Source: Parapedobacter deserti (lineage in GTDB: Bacteria; Bacteroidota; Bacteroidia; Sphingobacteriales; Sphingobacteriaceae). Taken from it: 64,000 bases of DNA. Positions 1 through 8,565 of the stretch are shown here, piece by piece. The notes beneath the pieces were generated by a model that worked only from the letters and a program-made list of their open reading frames with translations, did no database searches and was not told the origin of the DNA. Within the stretch, counting starts at the first letter, position 1, and every line of letters starts with the position of its first letter. The DNA is taken from assembly GCF_042646065.1 (NCBI RefSeq), contig NZ_JBHRTA010000008.1:310001-374000 (forward strand). Reading direction: 5' to 3'. Position numbers and translations under genes: made by a program.

Positions 1-1110
1 CTCGCTACATTTACCACAAAGACTAGACGCATAGCTTAGGTGTTTAAACGCTTCCATTCCCTGCAGGTGAGGCGTGATGAGCGATCCGATGGGGCCGCTG
101 TAGGTGGTGTTGTAGGCATGGCCCCCGACATTTTTATAGATAGGGCACCCATTGAGGCAGGCACCGCAACGGATACAATATAATCCTTGGCGCTGCTCTT
201 TTTGAGCAAGGAGTTCCGTTCGGCCATTATCAAGCAATACTACATACATTTCCTCGGGGCCGTCTGTTTCCCCTTCTTGTCTTGGGCCGCTCAGAATACT
301 GTTGTATACCGTAAGTCGTTGGCCGGTACCATGCGTAGCCAGCAATGGCCAGAAAAGGTCGAGGTCGCTGAGCGAGGGGATAATTTTTTCGATACCCACA
401 ATGGCAATGTGAATCCGCGGAAAGGTCGTCGTAAGCCGTGCGTTACCTTCATTTTCCGTGATGGCAACGCTGCCGGTATCTGCAATGAGAAAATTGCCGC
501 CGGTAATGCCGACATCGGCTACTGTATACTGTTGGCGGAGGAGTTCCCGCGCTTTCAACGTCAGCTCCTGCGGAGTGGCATCAGTCGGCGTGCCGAAGTG
601 CTGATGAAAAAGGTTGGCGATGTCTTGCAGGCTCAGGTGCATGGCTGGAGTCACGATGTGATAAGGCTTCTGACCGAGCAGTTGTACGATGTACTCACCA
701 AGATCCGTTTCGATGGTGTTAACACCCTTACCTTCCAGGAAGTCATTCAGCTGGATTTCCTCCGTGGTCATCGATTTGGATTTGACGACGGTCTTAGCGC
801 CGGCACGCTCCATGATTTTCCAGATTTCCTGCTGGGCCTCTTCAGCATCATTGGCCCAAATCACTTTACCACCCTTTTGAAGGAAGTTGGATTCGAATTC
901 CGGCAGGAGCTTGTCCAGGTTTTCCATCACCTTCCATTTGATGATGTGCGCTTTGCGCTTGGAATTTTCAATGTGATGAAACTGGGTAAGCCCGCTTTCG
1001 ACTGCTACATCATACTTGTCGATGTTATAATTGATGATTTGCCGGTGGCGTGGTTCGAACGCTTTGGCAGCGCTGTCTTTCAGAAAAGCAATTTCTTGTA
1101 CCGACGGCAT
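1..1110 (-). CDS. lutB: LutB-type iron-sulfur protein of L-lactate oxidation (3' end missing)
   Basis: About 370 codons are visible and the C-terminus lies beyond the left edge of the window. The translation has the LUD/DUF162 domain of LutB/YkgF (around residues 60-300, with conserved ADVGITGGNFLIADTGS) followed by a ferredoxin-like motif CIRCGACLNGCP at about nt 146-180; a second cluster motif starts at the edge (CGKCS). LutB acts with LutA and LutC in cytoplasmic L-lactate to pyruvate oxidation; this is family knowledge. The ATG at 1110 was chosen because the next gene upstream (aspS) ends at 1166 and no better start is seen. Any lutA/lutC partners must lie to the left. A long plus-strand open frame across it is its antisense shadow. 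Confidence 0.9.
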   Translation of the reverse strand, partial: MPSVQEIAFLKDSAAKAFEPRHRQIINYNIDKYDVAVESGLTQFHHIENSKRKAHIIKWKVMENLDKLLPEFESNFLQKGGKVIWANDAEEAQQEIWKIMERAGAKTVVKSKSMTTEEIQLNDFLEGKGVNTIETDLGEYIVQLLGQKPYHIVTPAMHLSLQDIANLFHQHFGTPTDATPQELTLKARELLRQQYTVADVGITGGNFLIADTGSVAITENEGNARLTTTFPRIHIAIVGIEKIIPSLSDLDLFWPLLATHGTGQRLTVYNSILSGPRQEGETDGPEEMYVVLLDNGRTELLAQKEQRQGLYCIRCGACLNGCPIYKNVGGHAYNTTYSGPIGSLITPHLQGMEAFKHLSYASSLCGKCSE

Positions 1111-1165
1111 GAGCAGCAAATTTGTTGTCTTATTACATAACGCACGAAAAGCGAAAGTGTTGTCC

Positions 1166-2911
1166 TTAAGACTTGGTAGCGATGGCCAGTTCGGTCAATT
1201 GCTCGTCCGAAATCGGAGCGGGGGAATCAATCATCACGTCGCGCCCTGAATTGTTTTTAGGGAAGGCAATGACGTCACGGATGCTGTCGAGTCCCGCAAA
1301 TATGGCCACAAGCCGGTCGAATCCGAAGGCAATGCCACCGTGGGGCGGGGCGCCGTAAGTAAATGCCTCCAACAGGAAACCGAATTGCTTCTGCGCTTCT
1401 TCCGGCGTAAAACCAAGACGGTTGAACATCAGCGACTGCAGTTGGCTGTCATGGATACGGATGGACCCACCGCCTATTTCTGTGCCGTTGATGACCAAGT
1501 CATAAGCGTTGGCTCGCACCTTGCCCGGTTCGCTCTCCAATAAGGGGATGTCTTCGGGTTTCGGGGAAGTGAACGGGTGGTGCATCGCGTGATACCGTGC
1601 GTTTTCTTCATCCCACTCCAACAGGGGGAAGTCTACCACCCACAGCGGTGCATATTTATTCCGGTTGCGCAGTCCCAACTGCGAAGCTATCTCAAGCCGG
1701 AGCTCGCTTAACTGCTTGCGCACACTGCGGGCTTCACCCGCCATCACCAAAAGGAGATCTCCCGGCTTGGCGCCGAATGCGTCTGCCCAGTGCCGGAGTT
1801 GATCCGAATCATAAAATTTGTCTACCGACGACTTGAGCGATCCGTCTTCGTTATACCGGAGGTACACCAATCCGGATGCGCCGATTTGGGGACGCTTGAC
1901 AAAGTCCGTTAAGGCATCCAGTTGTTTGCGTGTATAAGCCGCACATCCTTCGGCATTGATACCCACCACGAGTTCCGCGTTGTCGAATACAGGGAAACCG
2001 GAACCCTTAAGGACGTCATTCAGCGTTACGAATGGCATACCGAAACGGAGGTCCGGCTTATCCGATCCATAGAGGCGCATCGCTTCTTCATAGGACATGC
2101 GCGGGATTTCGCCGATGTCTATCCCTTTTACGGTCATGAACAGGTGGCGTATCAAGCCCTCAAACAGGTTGAGAACGTCTTCCTGTTCAACAAAAGCCAT
2201 CTCACAATCTATCTGCGTGAACTCCGGTTGGCGATCGGCCCGAAGATCCTCATCGCGGAAGCATTTGACGATCTGGAAATAACGGTCAAACCCCGACACC
2301 ATCAGCAGCTGTTTGAATGTTTGCGGCGACTGCGGCAGGGCGTAGAATTCGCCCGGATTCATGCGGCTCGGCACAACAAAGTCGCGGGCGCCCTCGGGTG
2401 TAGACTTGATCAATACCGGGGTTTCCACCTCAAGGAAGCGCTTGTCGTCGAGGTATCGGCGGACTTCCTGTGCAAGCCGATGCCGCAGCTCAATATTGCT
2501 CCGCAAAGGGTTACGCCGCAGGTCAAGGTATCGATATCTCATACGCAGATCTTCGCCCCCGTCACTTTCATCTTCGATGGTAAAAGGCGGAAGCTTTGCT
2601 TTGCTGAGCACTTCGAGCGATGAAACCTTTATTTCAATGTCTCCGGTGACCAGTTTCGGATTCTTACTTTCACGCTCGATAACCTTTCCAGTCACTTTGA
2701 TAACGTATTCTCGACCCAGTTCCCGGGCTTTTGCGCGCAACGCTTCATCATCCGCTACATCAAAAGTCAGTTGAGTGATGCCATAACGGTCTCGCACATC
2801 GATAAACGTCATCCCGCCCAGATCGCGGGATTTGTAAACCCACCCGCTTAATACTACCGTTTTGTGTAAATCCGAAATAGTGAGTTCGCCGCATGTATGT
2901 GTTCTGTGCAT
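1166..2911 (-). CDS. aspS: Aspartate--tRNA ligase
   Basis: A 581-residue class II aminoacyl-tRNA synthetase, the normal length for the bacterial type. It starts with an OB-fold anticodon-binding domain (MHRTHTCGELTISD onward), then the catalytic core with motif 2 (FRDEDLRADRQPEF), the inserted GAD domain (around residues 290-420) and motif 3 (GGIAFGFDRL) near the C-terminus. It charges tRNA-Asp in the cytoplasm. The ATG at 2911 gives the expected N-terminus. It lies 55 bp upstream of lutB on the same strand and downstream of a LytTR regulator, without evident functional link to either. Confidence 0.97.
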   Translation of the reverse strand: MHRTHTCGELTISDLHKTVVLSGWVYKSRDLGGMTFIDVRDRYGITQLTFDVADDEALRAKARELGREYVIKVTGKVIERESKNPKLVTGDIEIKVSSLEVLSKAKLPPFTIEDESDGGEDLRMRYRYLDLRRNPLRSNIELRHRLAQEVRRYLDDKRFLEVETPVLIKSTPEGARDFVVPSRMNPGEFYALPQSPQTFKQLLMVSGFDRYFQIVKCFRDEDLRADRQPEFTQIDCEMAFVEQEDVLNLFEGLIRHLFMTVKGIDIGEIPRMSYEEAMRLYGSDKPDLRFGMPFVTLNDVLKGSGFPVFDNAELVVGINAEGCAAYTRKQLDALTDFVKRPQIGASGLVYLRYNEDGSLKSSVDKFYDSDQLRHWADAFGAKPGDLLLVMAGEARSVRKQLSELRLEIASQLGLRNRNKYAPLWVVDFPLLEWDEENARYHAMHHPFTSPKPEDIPLLESEPGKVRANAYDLVINGTEIGGGSIRIHDSQLQSLMFNRLGFTPEEAQKQFGFLLEAFTYGAPPHGGIAFGFDRLVAIFAGLDSIRDVIAFPKNNSGRDVMIDSPAPISDEQLTELAIATKS

Positions 2912-2995
2912 ATTTCCGTCGTGTTAAGCGGCAAAAATAGCGGTTTTAAACAACTTACTGATGCGGGCCGTAGAATTTTTTCCAGATTGTGCAGA

Positions 2996-3679
2996 TCAGC
3001 ACAGGCATCCGGCATAGGCGCGGCCCAGCGGCACGTTGTCACCATTGTTTAGCAGGATATTTGAGGCGTTGCGCGCGCGGATAGCATCTTTATTGATCAG
3101 GTACGATTTATGTATCCGAATAAATTTTTTGCTGTTCAGGATTGTTTCCGAAACTTCCTTGAGGCATTTACGAAGAACGATTTTTCGATTGGTCGTAACG
3201 AACGTCGTATAGTTGCCCTCCGCATGCGCATAAATCATCTCATCTACCGGTATTTTAGTTTTGTGTTTGCCGTTAGGGAGGAAGATGTCTCGATCTGCTT
3301 CTTGTGTTTCAATATGGTTGAAGGCGATTTCAATGGATGCATATACGTCGTTTCGGTTGAACGGCTTTACGATATATCCAAGTGGTTTGGTAGATTTTGC
3401 AGCTTCTATGGTGCTGCGGTCGGCATGTGAGGTTAGGAAAATAAAAGGAGTATGGTATGTCCTATTGATTTCGTGGGCGAAGTCAATCCCTGTCTTTTCC
3501 CCGGAAAGAACAATGTCTACCAGGATCAGGTCCGGTTTACTGCTTCTGGTTGCGGATATCGCATCTTCGTAAGTCGTGGAAACGCCGCAAACCTGATAAC
3601 CTAATTCCTCAAGCATGTATTCCAGGTCCATGGTGATGATGAGTTGATCTTCTACGATAAGTATTTTTTTCCTTTTCAT
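2996..3679 (-). CDS. LytTR-family response regulator (orphan)
   Basis: A 227-residue two-domain protein. Residues 1-120 form a CheY-like receiver (KKILIVEDQ, phospho-acceptor D55 in LILVDIVLSG, LTSHAD and the conserved Lys in YIVKPF). Residues 135-225 form a LytTR DNA-binding domain (YAHAEGNYTTF, RIHKSYLIN, PLGRAY). LytTR regulators usually sit beside a membrane sensor kinase of the LytS/YehU type, but none is in this neighbourhood, so the partner is unknown. It ends 85 bp before aspS on the same strand. The C-terminus stops slightly early after PLGRAY, a minor oddity. Target genes cannot be inferred. Confidence 0.9.
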   Translation of the reverse strand: MKRKKILIVEDQLIITMDLEYMLEELGYQVCGVSTTYEDAISATRSSKPDLILVDIVLSGEKTGIDFAHEINRTYHTPFIFLTSHADRSTIEAAKSTKPLGYIVKPFNRNDVYASIEIAFNHIETQEADRDIFLPNGKHKTKIPVDEMIYAHAEGNYTTFVTTNRKIVLRKCLKEVSETILNSKKFIRIHKSYLINKDAIRARNASNILLNNGDNVPLGRAYAGCLC

Positions 3680-3971
3680 TCAGAAAATAATTATGATTCG
3701 TTATCTGCTTCAGCGGTATCAATTCAGATCGCTTCGCTAAGTAAAGTTCTTAGTGGTCCAATGAAAACCTGCGTTTTCATCGCCTTTGCAAGCGCTGGTA
3801 GAGCAGGTTTAATCCGCAACAATTGTTTTTTAGGGCTTCAGCCCCGTCAACTCGCTCATCCGTGATCACGGAACTAAGGTATAAAGGTTGTGCTAAATTT
3901 GCTGTAGGAATATATCTACATGATTGCAAGTTGCTTGCTATCAATGTATTTGTTTGGTGTACCGCAGTTGA
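3680..3971. other. Intergenic region with a 14-bp palindrome
   Basis: I see no convincing gene in this stretch between two minus-strand genes. It holds a perfect 14-bp palindrome TCCGTGATCACGGA at 3859-3872, which could be an operator. A short stretch around 3788-3815 resembles a tRNA D-arm (GCTGGTAGAGCA), but no tRNA cloverleaf can be drawn around it. Confidence 0.4.
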
Positions 3972-4394
3972 TTATTGGCAGGTGCCATCTTTCATTATCC
4001 AAACCCTCGATAAGCTGCTGCTTAGTACCGTTGCGTCGCTGGTATTGACCTCTTGAACCTGGTACGTCAGTACGATGTTTCCGGTTTTCGGGTTGCCCTC
4101 AGCGACGAGTTTAACGGTGTCACCTTTTTCCATCTGGACGGTGACCTCGAAGGGTATGGGTGGCGCGTCGATACTTACCTCGCCCTTTGTAGTTTGATAT
4201 GTGACGGCCGAGACCGAGGCACCGTCATGTACAAGCACTTGATAAGTGACTAGGCTAGGCTTGGAAAGCTGCATGGTTTCAATGTCGCAATTGCACTGCG
4301 ATGGAAATAACCCCACTTTATCGCATGATAAAAGCGGAAGTATTATTAACGGCAGTATTTTGATGACGACAGCTAAACGCATACTAGTTTGCAA
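3972..4394 (-). CDS. Small predicted lipoprotein of unknown function
   Basis: A 140-residue protein with a hydrophobic N-terminus ending in a lipobox-like LLSC around residue 24, so it is probably a lipoprotein exported to the periplasm or outer membrane. The mature part is beta-rich with alternating hydrophobic residues (VTYQVLVHDGASVSAVTYQT, NIVLTYQVQEV), suggesting a small immunoglobulin-like or DUF fold. I do not recognise a family. A near-consensus -7 element CATCTTTG lies 19 bp upstream (4413-4420, read on the minus strand). It stands alone, divergent from the mraZ operon. Confidence 0.7.
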   Translation of the reverse strand: MQTSMRLAVVIKILPLIILPLLSCDKVGLFPSQCNCDIETMQLSKPSLVTYQVLVHDGASVSAVTYQTTKGEVSIDAPPIPFEVTVQMEKGDTVKLVAEGNPKTGNIVLTYQVQEVNTSDATVLSSSLSRVWIMKDGTCQ

Positions 4395-4412
4395 GTGGTG
4401 ATTCTGTTACTG

Positions 4413-4420
4413 CAAAGATG
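4413..4420 (-). promoter_or_regulatory. Possible -7 promoter element of the 3972-4394 lipoprotein gene
   Basis: On the minus strand it reads CATCTTTG, 7 of 8 matches to the Bacteroidota -7 consensus TAnnTTTG, 19 bp before the start codon. No clear -33 TTG is seen at the usual distance, so this is a weak call. Confidence 0.35.
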
Positions 4421-4545
4421 AAAATAAATGGCACTGGACCCGGTTGGAACCCGTTGCCATTTTTCATTTTGTAGTGATTCCTCTACAAGCAGGCTGATGG
4501 CATAGCCTGTCCGGAACTACAGATGAGCTGTGGAAAACTTTTTTG

Positions 4546-4570
4546 TGGGGGAAAGTGGGAGAAAGTGGAG
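4546..4570 (+). promoter_or_regulatory. Three MraZ-type operator repeats upstream of mraZ
   Basis: Three repeats start at exactly 10-bp steps: TGGGG (4546), TGGGA (4556) and TGGAG (4566), each preceded by G and the first two followed by GAAAG. MraZ of E. coli and mollicutes binds TGGGN repeats separated by 5 nt, so the spacing matches. They sit directly before the -7 element at 4571 and would overlap RNA polymerase, which suggests autorepression of the dcw cluster. Confidence 0.75.
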
Positions 4571-4578
4571 TAAGTTTG
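4571..4578 (+). promoter_or_regulatory. -7 promoter element of the dcw cluster
   Basis: TAAGTTTG matches the Bacteroidota -7 consensus TAnnTTTG exactly, 35 bp before the mraZ ATG. A TTTG at 4542-4545 could be the -33 element, though the 25-bp spacer is longer than usual. The MraZ repeats fill the space between them. Confidence 0.6.
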
Positions 4579-4613
4579 TACTTTTACATCAAGTTATTGG
4601 GTAAAGTGTAGAA

Positions 4614-5099
4614 ATGGGTCATCTAATCGGCGAATTCGATTGTAAGTTAGACACCAAAGGAAGGATGGTGCTACCGGCCGCGCTCAAAAGGCAGATGCCT
4701 GAAGTTGAGCGTGAAGGCCTTGTAGTGAATCGCGGTTTTGAAAAACACCTGGTGCTTTACCCCAGGCATGAATGGGATAAAATAACCGATAAACTTGCTA
4801 GGCTGAATACTTACAAAGCGAAAAACCGCAAGTTTATCCGTGATTTTACACGGGGCGCGACTGAATTGACTTTAGACACGGCGGGCCGTGTACTGTTGCC
4901 CAAATCGTTGCTTGAATATGGTGGAATTGAAACCGAGATTGTGCTTTCCTGCCAATTCAATAAGATCGAAGTGTGGTCCAAGGCTGCATATAGTCAACTG
5001 TGGGAGGATGAGGAAGACGATGATTTCGCAGCACTTGCAGAGGAGGTGATGGGCGATGGTCTCGCAGGTCCGGATGATGACTTAGAAGGCAATGAATAG
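4614..5099 (+). CDS. mraZ: Transcriptional regulator MraZ
   Basis: A 161-residue AbrB-fold protein with the two MraZ repeats: the first begins GEFDCKLDTKGRMVLPAAL and the second ELTLDTAGRVLLPKSLLEY, each holding the conserved DxxGR signature. The acidic tail (EDEEDDDFAALAEEVMGD) extends past the usual length of about 150. MraZ is the first gene of the division and cell wall cluster and represses its own promoter in bacteria where this was tested; the matching repeats upstream support the same role here. Its stop overlaps the rsmH start by 8 nt, so both are translated from one mRNA. Confidence 0.96.
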   Translation: MGHLIGEFDCKLDTKGRMVLPAALKRQMPEVEREGLVVNRGFEKHLVLYPRHEWDKITDKLARLNTYKAKNRKFIRDFTRGATELTLDTAGRVLLPKSLLEYGGIETEIVLSCQFNKIEVWSKAAYSQLWEDEEDDDFAALAEEVMGDGLAGPDDDLEGNE

Positions 5100-5997
5100 T
5101 GGGTACCACATACCGGTAATGCTGTGTGAATGCATGGAGGCATTGGCTATAAAGCCCGAGGGGACCTATGTCGATGTGACCTTTGGGGGCGGGGGGCATT
5201 CAAGGGAGCTGTTGAAGCGGTTAGGGGCGAAAGGCCGATTGTATGCGTTTGACCAAGATCCTGATGCATTGGAAAATGCCATAGTTGACGAGCGATTTGT
5301 GCTCATCAACCAAAATTTTAGGTTCCTGAAAAACAACCTGCGGCTCTATGGTGTGAAAGAAGTCGATGGTATATTGGCAGATTTGGGGGTCTCTTCGCAC
5401 CAAATCGATGATGCTCAACGCGGTTTTTCAACGCGTTTCGATGCCGAGCTGGATATGCGTATGGATAAAACCGGTGCGCTGGATGCTAGGGAAGTGCTGA
5501 GCAGCTATCCCGAAGCGGAACTACATCGAATTTTTGGGATGTACGGCGAATTGCATAACGCACGGTCCCTGGCAAAGATCATTGTAACCGCTCGTATCAT
5601 GCGGCCCATCCATACGGTGGGCGAATTAAAAGAAGCAGTGAAAAAGGCTGTGCCACGCGGCAAGGAACATAAGTATTATGCCCAGTTATTCCAGGCATTG
5701 CGCATTGAGGTGAACAAGGAATTGGATGCGCTGCAGGAGTTTCTTCAGCAAACCGTGTCAGTGCTGAAGCCGGGCGGTAGGTTAGTGGTGATGTCTTACC
5801 ATTCATTGGAAGATAGATTAGTTAAGAACTTCATGGCCAAGGGGAAATTTAAGGGAGAGGTAGATAAGGATTTTTACGGAAACACGATCAAGCCGTTTAG
5901 CGTAATAGGCCGGAAGGCCATTACTGCGACCGCAGGTGAGGTGCTTCGCAATAGCAGGGCACGCAGCGCAAAACTACGGGTCGCCGAGAAGATGTAG
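5092..5997 (+). CDS. rsmH: 16S rRNA (cytosine-1402 N4)-methyltransferase
   Basis: A 301-residue SAM-dependent methyltransferase (MraW). The SAM-binding loop is VDVTFGGGGHSRELL near residue 25; later signatures are ILADLGVSSHQID, LRIEVNKELDAL and VVMSYHSLEDRLVK, the last being the N4-methylase-like motif. It modifies C1402 in the decoding site of 16S rRNA. The ATG overlaps the mraZ stop (ATGAATAG). It is co-transcribed in the dcw cluster as in most bacteria. Confidence 0.97.
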   Translation: MNSGYHIPVMLCECMEALAIKPEGTYVDVTFGGGGHSRELLKRLGAKGRLYAFDQDPDALENAIVDERFVLINQNFRFLKNNLRLYGVKEVDGILADLGVSSHQIDDAQRGFSTRFDAELDMRMDKTGALDAREVLSSYPEAELHRIFGMYGELHNARSLAKIIVTARIMRPIHTVGELKEAVKKAVPRGKEHKYYAQLFQALRIEVNKELDALQEFLQQTVSVLKPGGRLVVMSYHSLEDRLVKNFMAKGKFKGEVDKDFYGNTIKPFSVIGRKAITATAGEVLRNSRARSAKLRVAEKM

Positions 5998-6042
5998 AGG
6001 GGTCGCGGATTTTGTGACTTCTGATTCGAAAATACTAAGAAT

Positions 6043-6450
6043 ATGTCGACGAATGCATACAAAAGACAGGCATTGAGTGAGGAACAGCAAGCCGAACTGC
6101 AGGATACGGTGGAGGAAAAGGCCGACGCCACGCGCAATTTTTTTCAGTCGTTGTTTTCGTCAGGCCGGTTTTCATCGCTGGCATTTGTAGGGTACATCCC
6201 TTTCTTAGCCTTTGTCGGGCTGCTTGCTATTCTCTATATCGCAAACCGGCATTTCGCAGAGCGGACAGTCCGCGAAATCGATAGGCTGGGCAGAGAAGTA
6301 AAGGAAATGAATTGGGACTATAAGTCGCTTTCAGCTGATTTAATGAAATTGACAACCCAGACAGAAATTGCCAAACGAGTCGATAGTATGGGATTGAAGG
6401 AACGGACAGAACCACCCAAAAAAATCGTGGTGGTAAAAGCGAAGAAGTAA
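6043..6450 (+). CDS. ftsL: FtsL-like cell division protein
   Basis: A 135-residue single-pass membrane protein at the ftsL position between rsmH and ftsI. Residues 1-45 are cytoplasmic and charged, residues 46-70 form one transmembrane helix (LAFVGYIPFLAFVGLLAILYI), and residues 75-120 form a coiled coil with heptad spacing (EIDRLGREVKEMNWDYKSL). FtsL partners FtsB and FtsQ in the divisome. Sequence identity to proteobacterial FtsL is not expected, so the name rests on topology and position; Bacteroidota genomes annotate it as an FtsL-like domain protein. Confidence 0.8.
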   Translation: MSTNAYKRQALSEEQQAELQDTVEEKADATRNFFQSLFSSGRFSSLAFVGYIPFLAFVGLLAILYIANRHFAERTVREIDRLGREVKEMNWDYKSLSADLMKLTTQTEIAKRVDSMGLKERTEPPKKIVVVKAKK

Positions 6451-6465
6451 GAAGTTACTAAAGGA

Positions 6466-8565
6466 ATGAACATCAGAACCGACATACTGCTGAGAGTATA
6501 CCTGTCATTCGGGCTAATTGTGCTTGTTGCGGTAGCTGTTTTGATTAAGCTCTTCCACGTCCAGTATGTGGAGGGTGCCGAATGGCGGGCAATGGCCGAT
6601 AGCCTTTCCACACGCTACGTGGACGTGGAGGCAGTGCGGGGTAATATTTTTTCAAATGACGGTAGCTTATTGGCGACGTCTATACCTGAGTATGATCTCC
6701 GGATGGACTTGTTGGCGCCCGGTATCGAAGCAGATGAGGTATTCTATTCTAAAGTTGATTCGTTGGCAGCTAAATTATCGGCCTTTTTCAAAGACAAATC
6801 CTCCGCGCAATACTCGCGGTTACTTAAAGAAGCCCGTAAAAAGAAAAACAGGTATTACCTGATCAAGCGCAATGTTGCGCATCAGGAACTGAAGCAGATC
6901 AGGGAGTTCCCTATATTCAATTTAGGACGGTACAAAGGCGGATTGATCGCCGAACGCAAGAACAAGCGGATATTGCCGTTCACCAATTTAGCAGCGCGTA
7001 CCATCGGATACAAAATTCCGGCTGAAGATGTACGCGTAGGGCTAGAAGGGGCCTATGGCGAGTATATCGATGGACGGAGCGGTAAACGGCTGGTGCGGCG
7101 GATCGCGGGAGGGGTTTGGATGCCGGTAAACCGGGAAATTGAAGTTGCACCTGTAGACGGGGCCGATATCATTTCTACCATTGATGTAAACATGCAGGAT
7201 ATGGCCCAACGTGCGCTGGAAAAACAGTTGATCGCCAGCAATGCCGATGAAGGGTGCGTGGTGGTGATGGAAGTGGCGACCGGAGAAGTCAGGGCCGTTG
7301 CTAATTTTACCAGAGATACGGATGGTGTGTACCGCGAAAAATTCAATTATGCCATTGCTCAAGGGGCAGATCCGGGTTCGACTTTTAAGGTAGCCTCCTA
7401 CTTGATAGCGCTTGACGATGGTGTGATCGATACCAATACGATGGTCGACATCGGTAACGGTACATATAAAGTGCCTGCCCACACGATCCGAGATTCACAT
7501 CCGCCAAAAAAGTCGCTCGTCACGGTGAGGGAAGGATTTATAGAGTCGTCAAATGTAGCCATCACCAAGTTAATAAATACCCATTATGGTCGCAACCCGG
7601 CAAAATTTATCAATAAACTGCATAAATGGGGAATGAACGAGCCATTGGGTCTGCAGATTCCGGGTGAAACCGATCCGTGGGTGAAGACTCCAGATAGCCG
7701 TTCATGGAGTAAACTATCGCTCGTGCAGATGGCGTATGGGTATGAGCTGAAGTTGACTCCGCTGCAGATGTTGGTTTTGTATAATGCCATAGCCAACGAT
7801 GGGGTAATGGTGGCGCCGTTATTTGTAAAGGAGATTCGCCATTTGGGAAATACGATTCAAAAGTTTGAGGCCCGTGTCATGAACAAACAGATCGCATCGA
7901 AGGATGCAATCAAGAAGATGCAGGCGATGATGGAAAGTGTGATGACCGAAGGTACAGGCAAGCGGCTACGCAACGAAAATTTTGCAACGGCCGGCAAAAC
8001 CGGGACCGCTCAAATGGCTGATGGTGCTGCAGGATACCGCAATCGGAAATACCAATCGTCGTTTGCTGGGTATTTCCCCGCGGAGAATCCCAAGTATTCC
8101 ATGATTGTGGTCATCCGGAATCCGCGCAACGGCTACTACGGTGCGACGGTCGCTGGCCCAGTATTCCGGGAGCTCGCCGAAATGATATACGCCAACGACC
8201 TCAACCTCCACGATGATTTTGAGCAGATGCGGTTTGTTGGCAACACCGAAATACCTCCATCGTTAAGCGGATCTAAATCTGCTACCTTACAGGTGCTGGA
8301 TGCGTTGGGCGTGAAGACGACGTATGCTTCAACCGCATCTTTGCAGGAAATTGATACAGTTAAGGGTGTCGTGTTCTCAGATGAAGTTATTTCAGAGGGC
8401 GTAGTGCCGGATGTAAAGGGTATGGGACTGGTGGATGCGTTGTACGCACTTGAAAATTCGGGTTATCGAACCCGTGTAAAGGGGAAAGGGAAGGTCGTGA
8501 CGCAGTCACTGCCCGCCGGACAGAACGTAAAAACAGGTACACCGATAACGATTGAGCTGAAATGA
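6466..8565 (+). CDS. ftsI: Septal peptidoglycan transpeptidase (class B PBP) with a PASTA domain
   Basis: A 699-residue class B penicillin-binding protein: N-terminal membrane helix (residues 9-28), PBP dimerisation domain (about 50-220), transpeptidase domain with active-site S305 in PGSTFK, SSN at 361-363 and KTGT starting at K511. The C-terminus carries one PASTA domain (about 645-699, GVVPDVKGMGLVDALYAL). It cross-links septal peptidoglycan together with FtsW. A single C-terminal PASTA is typical of Bacteroidota FtsI but absent in E. coli. It starts 15 bp after ftsL and overlaps murE by 4 nt. Confidence 0.95.
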   Translation: MNIRTDILLRVYLSFGLIVLVAVAVLIKLFHVQYVEGAEWRAMADSLSTRYVDVEAVRGNIFSNDGSLLATSIPEYDLRMDLLAPGIEADEVFYSKVDSLAAKLSAFFKDKSSAQYSRLLKEARKKKNRYYLIKRNVAHQELKQIREFPIFNLGRYKGGLIAERKNKRILPFTNLAARTIGYKIPAEDVRVGLEGAYGEYIDGRSGKRLVRRIAGGVWMPVNREIEVAPVDGADIISTIDVNMQDMAQRALEKQLIASNADEGCVVVMEVATGEVRAVANFTRDTDGVYREKFNYAIAQGADPGSTFKVASYLIALDDGVIDTNTMVDIGNGTYKVPAHTIRDSHPPKKSLVTVREGFIESSNVAITKLINTHYGRNPAKFINKLHKWGMNEPLGLQIPGETDPWVKTPDSRSWSKLSLVQMAYGYELKLTPLQMLVLYNAIANDGVMVAPLFVKEIRHLGNTIQKFEARVMNKQIASKDAIKKMQAMMESVMTEGTGKRLRNENFATAGKTGTAQMADGAAGYRNRKYQSSFAGYFPAENPKYSMIVVIRNPRNGYYGATVAGPVFRELAEMIYANDLNLHDDFEQMRFVGNTEIPPSLSGSKSATLQVLDALGVKTTYASTASLQEIDTVKGVVFSDEVISEGVVPDVKGMGLVDALYALENSGYRTRVKGKGKVVTQSLPAGQNVKTGTPITIELK

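Noticed and set aside
187..1140. Long plus-strand open frame opposite lutB
   Set aside because: Antisense shadow of lutB: the minus-strand reading shows the LUD domain and ferredoxin motif without stops, while the plus-strand frame has no family pattern.
1922..2623. Long plus-strand open frame inside aspS
   Set aside because: Antisense shadow of a clear aminoacyl-tRNA synthetase; it shows no domain of its own.
3788..3815. tRNA-like segment GCTGGTAGAGCA in an intergenic region
   Set aside because: No anticodon or T arm with matching stems can be drawn around it and no CCA end is seen.
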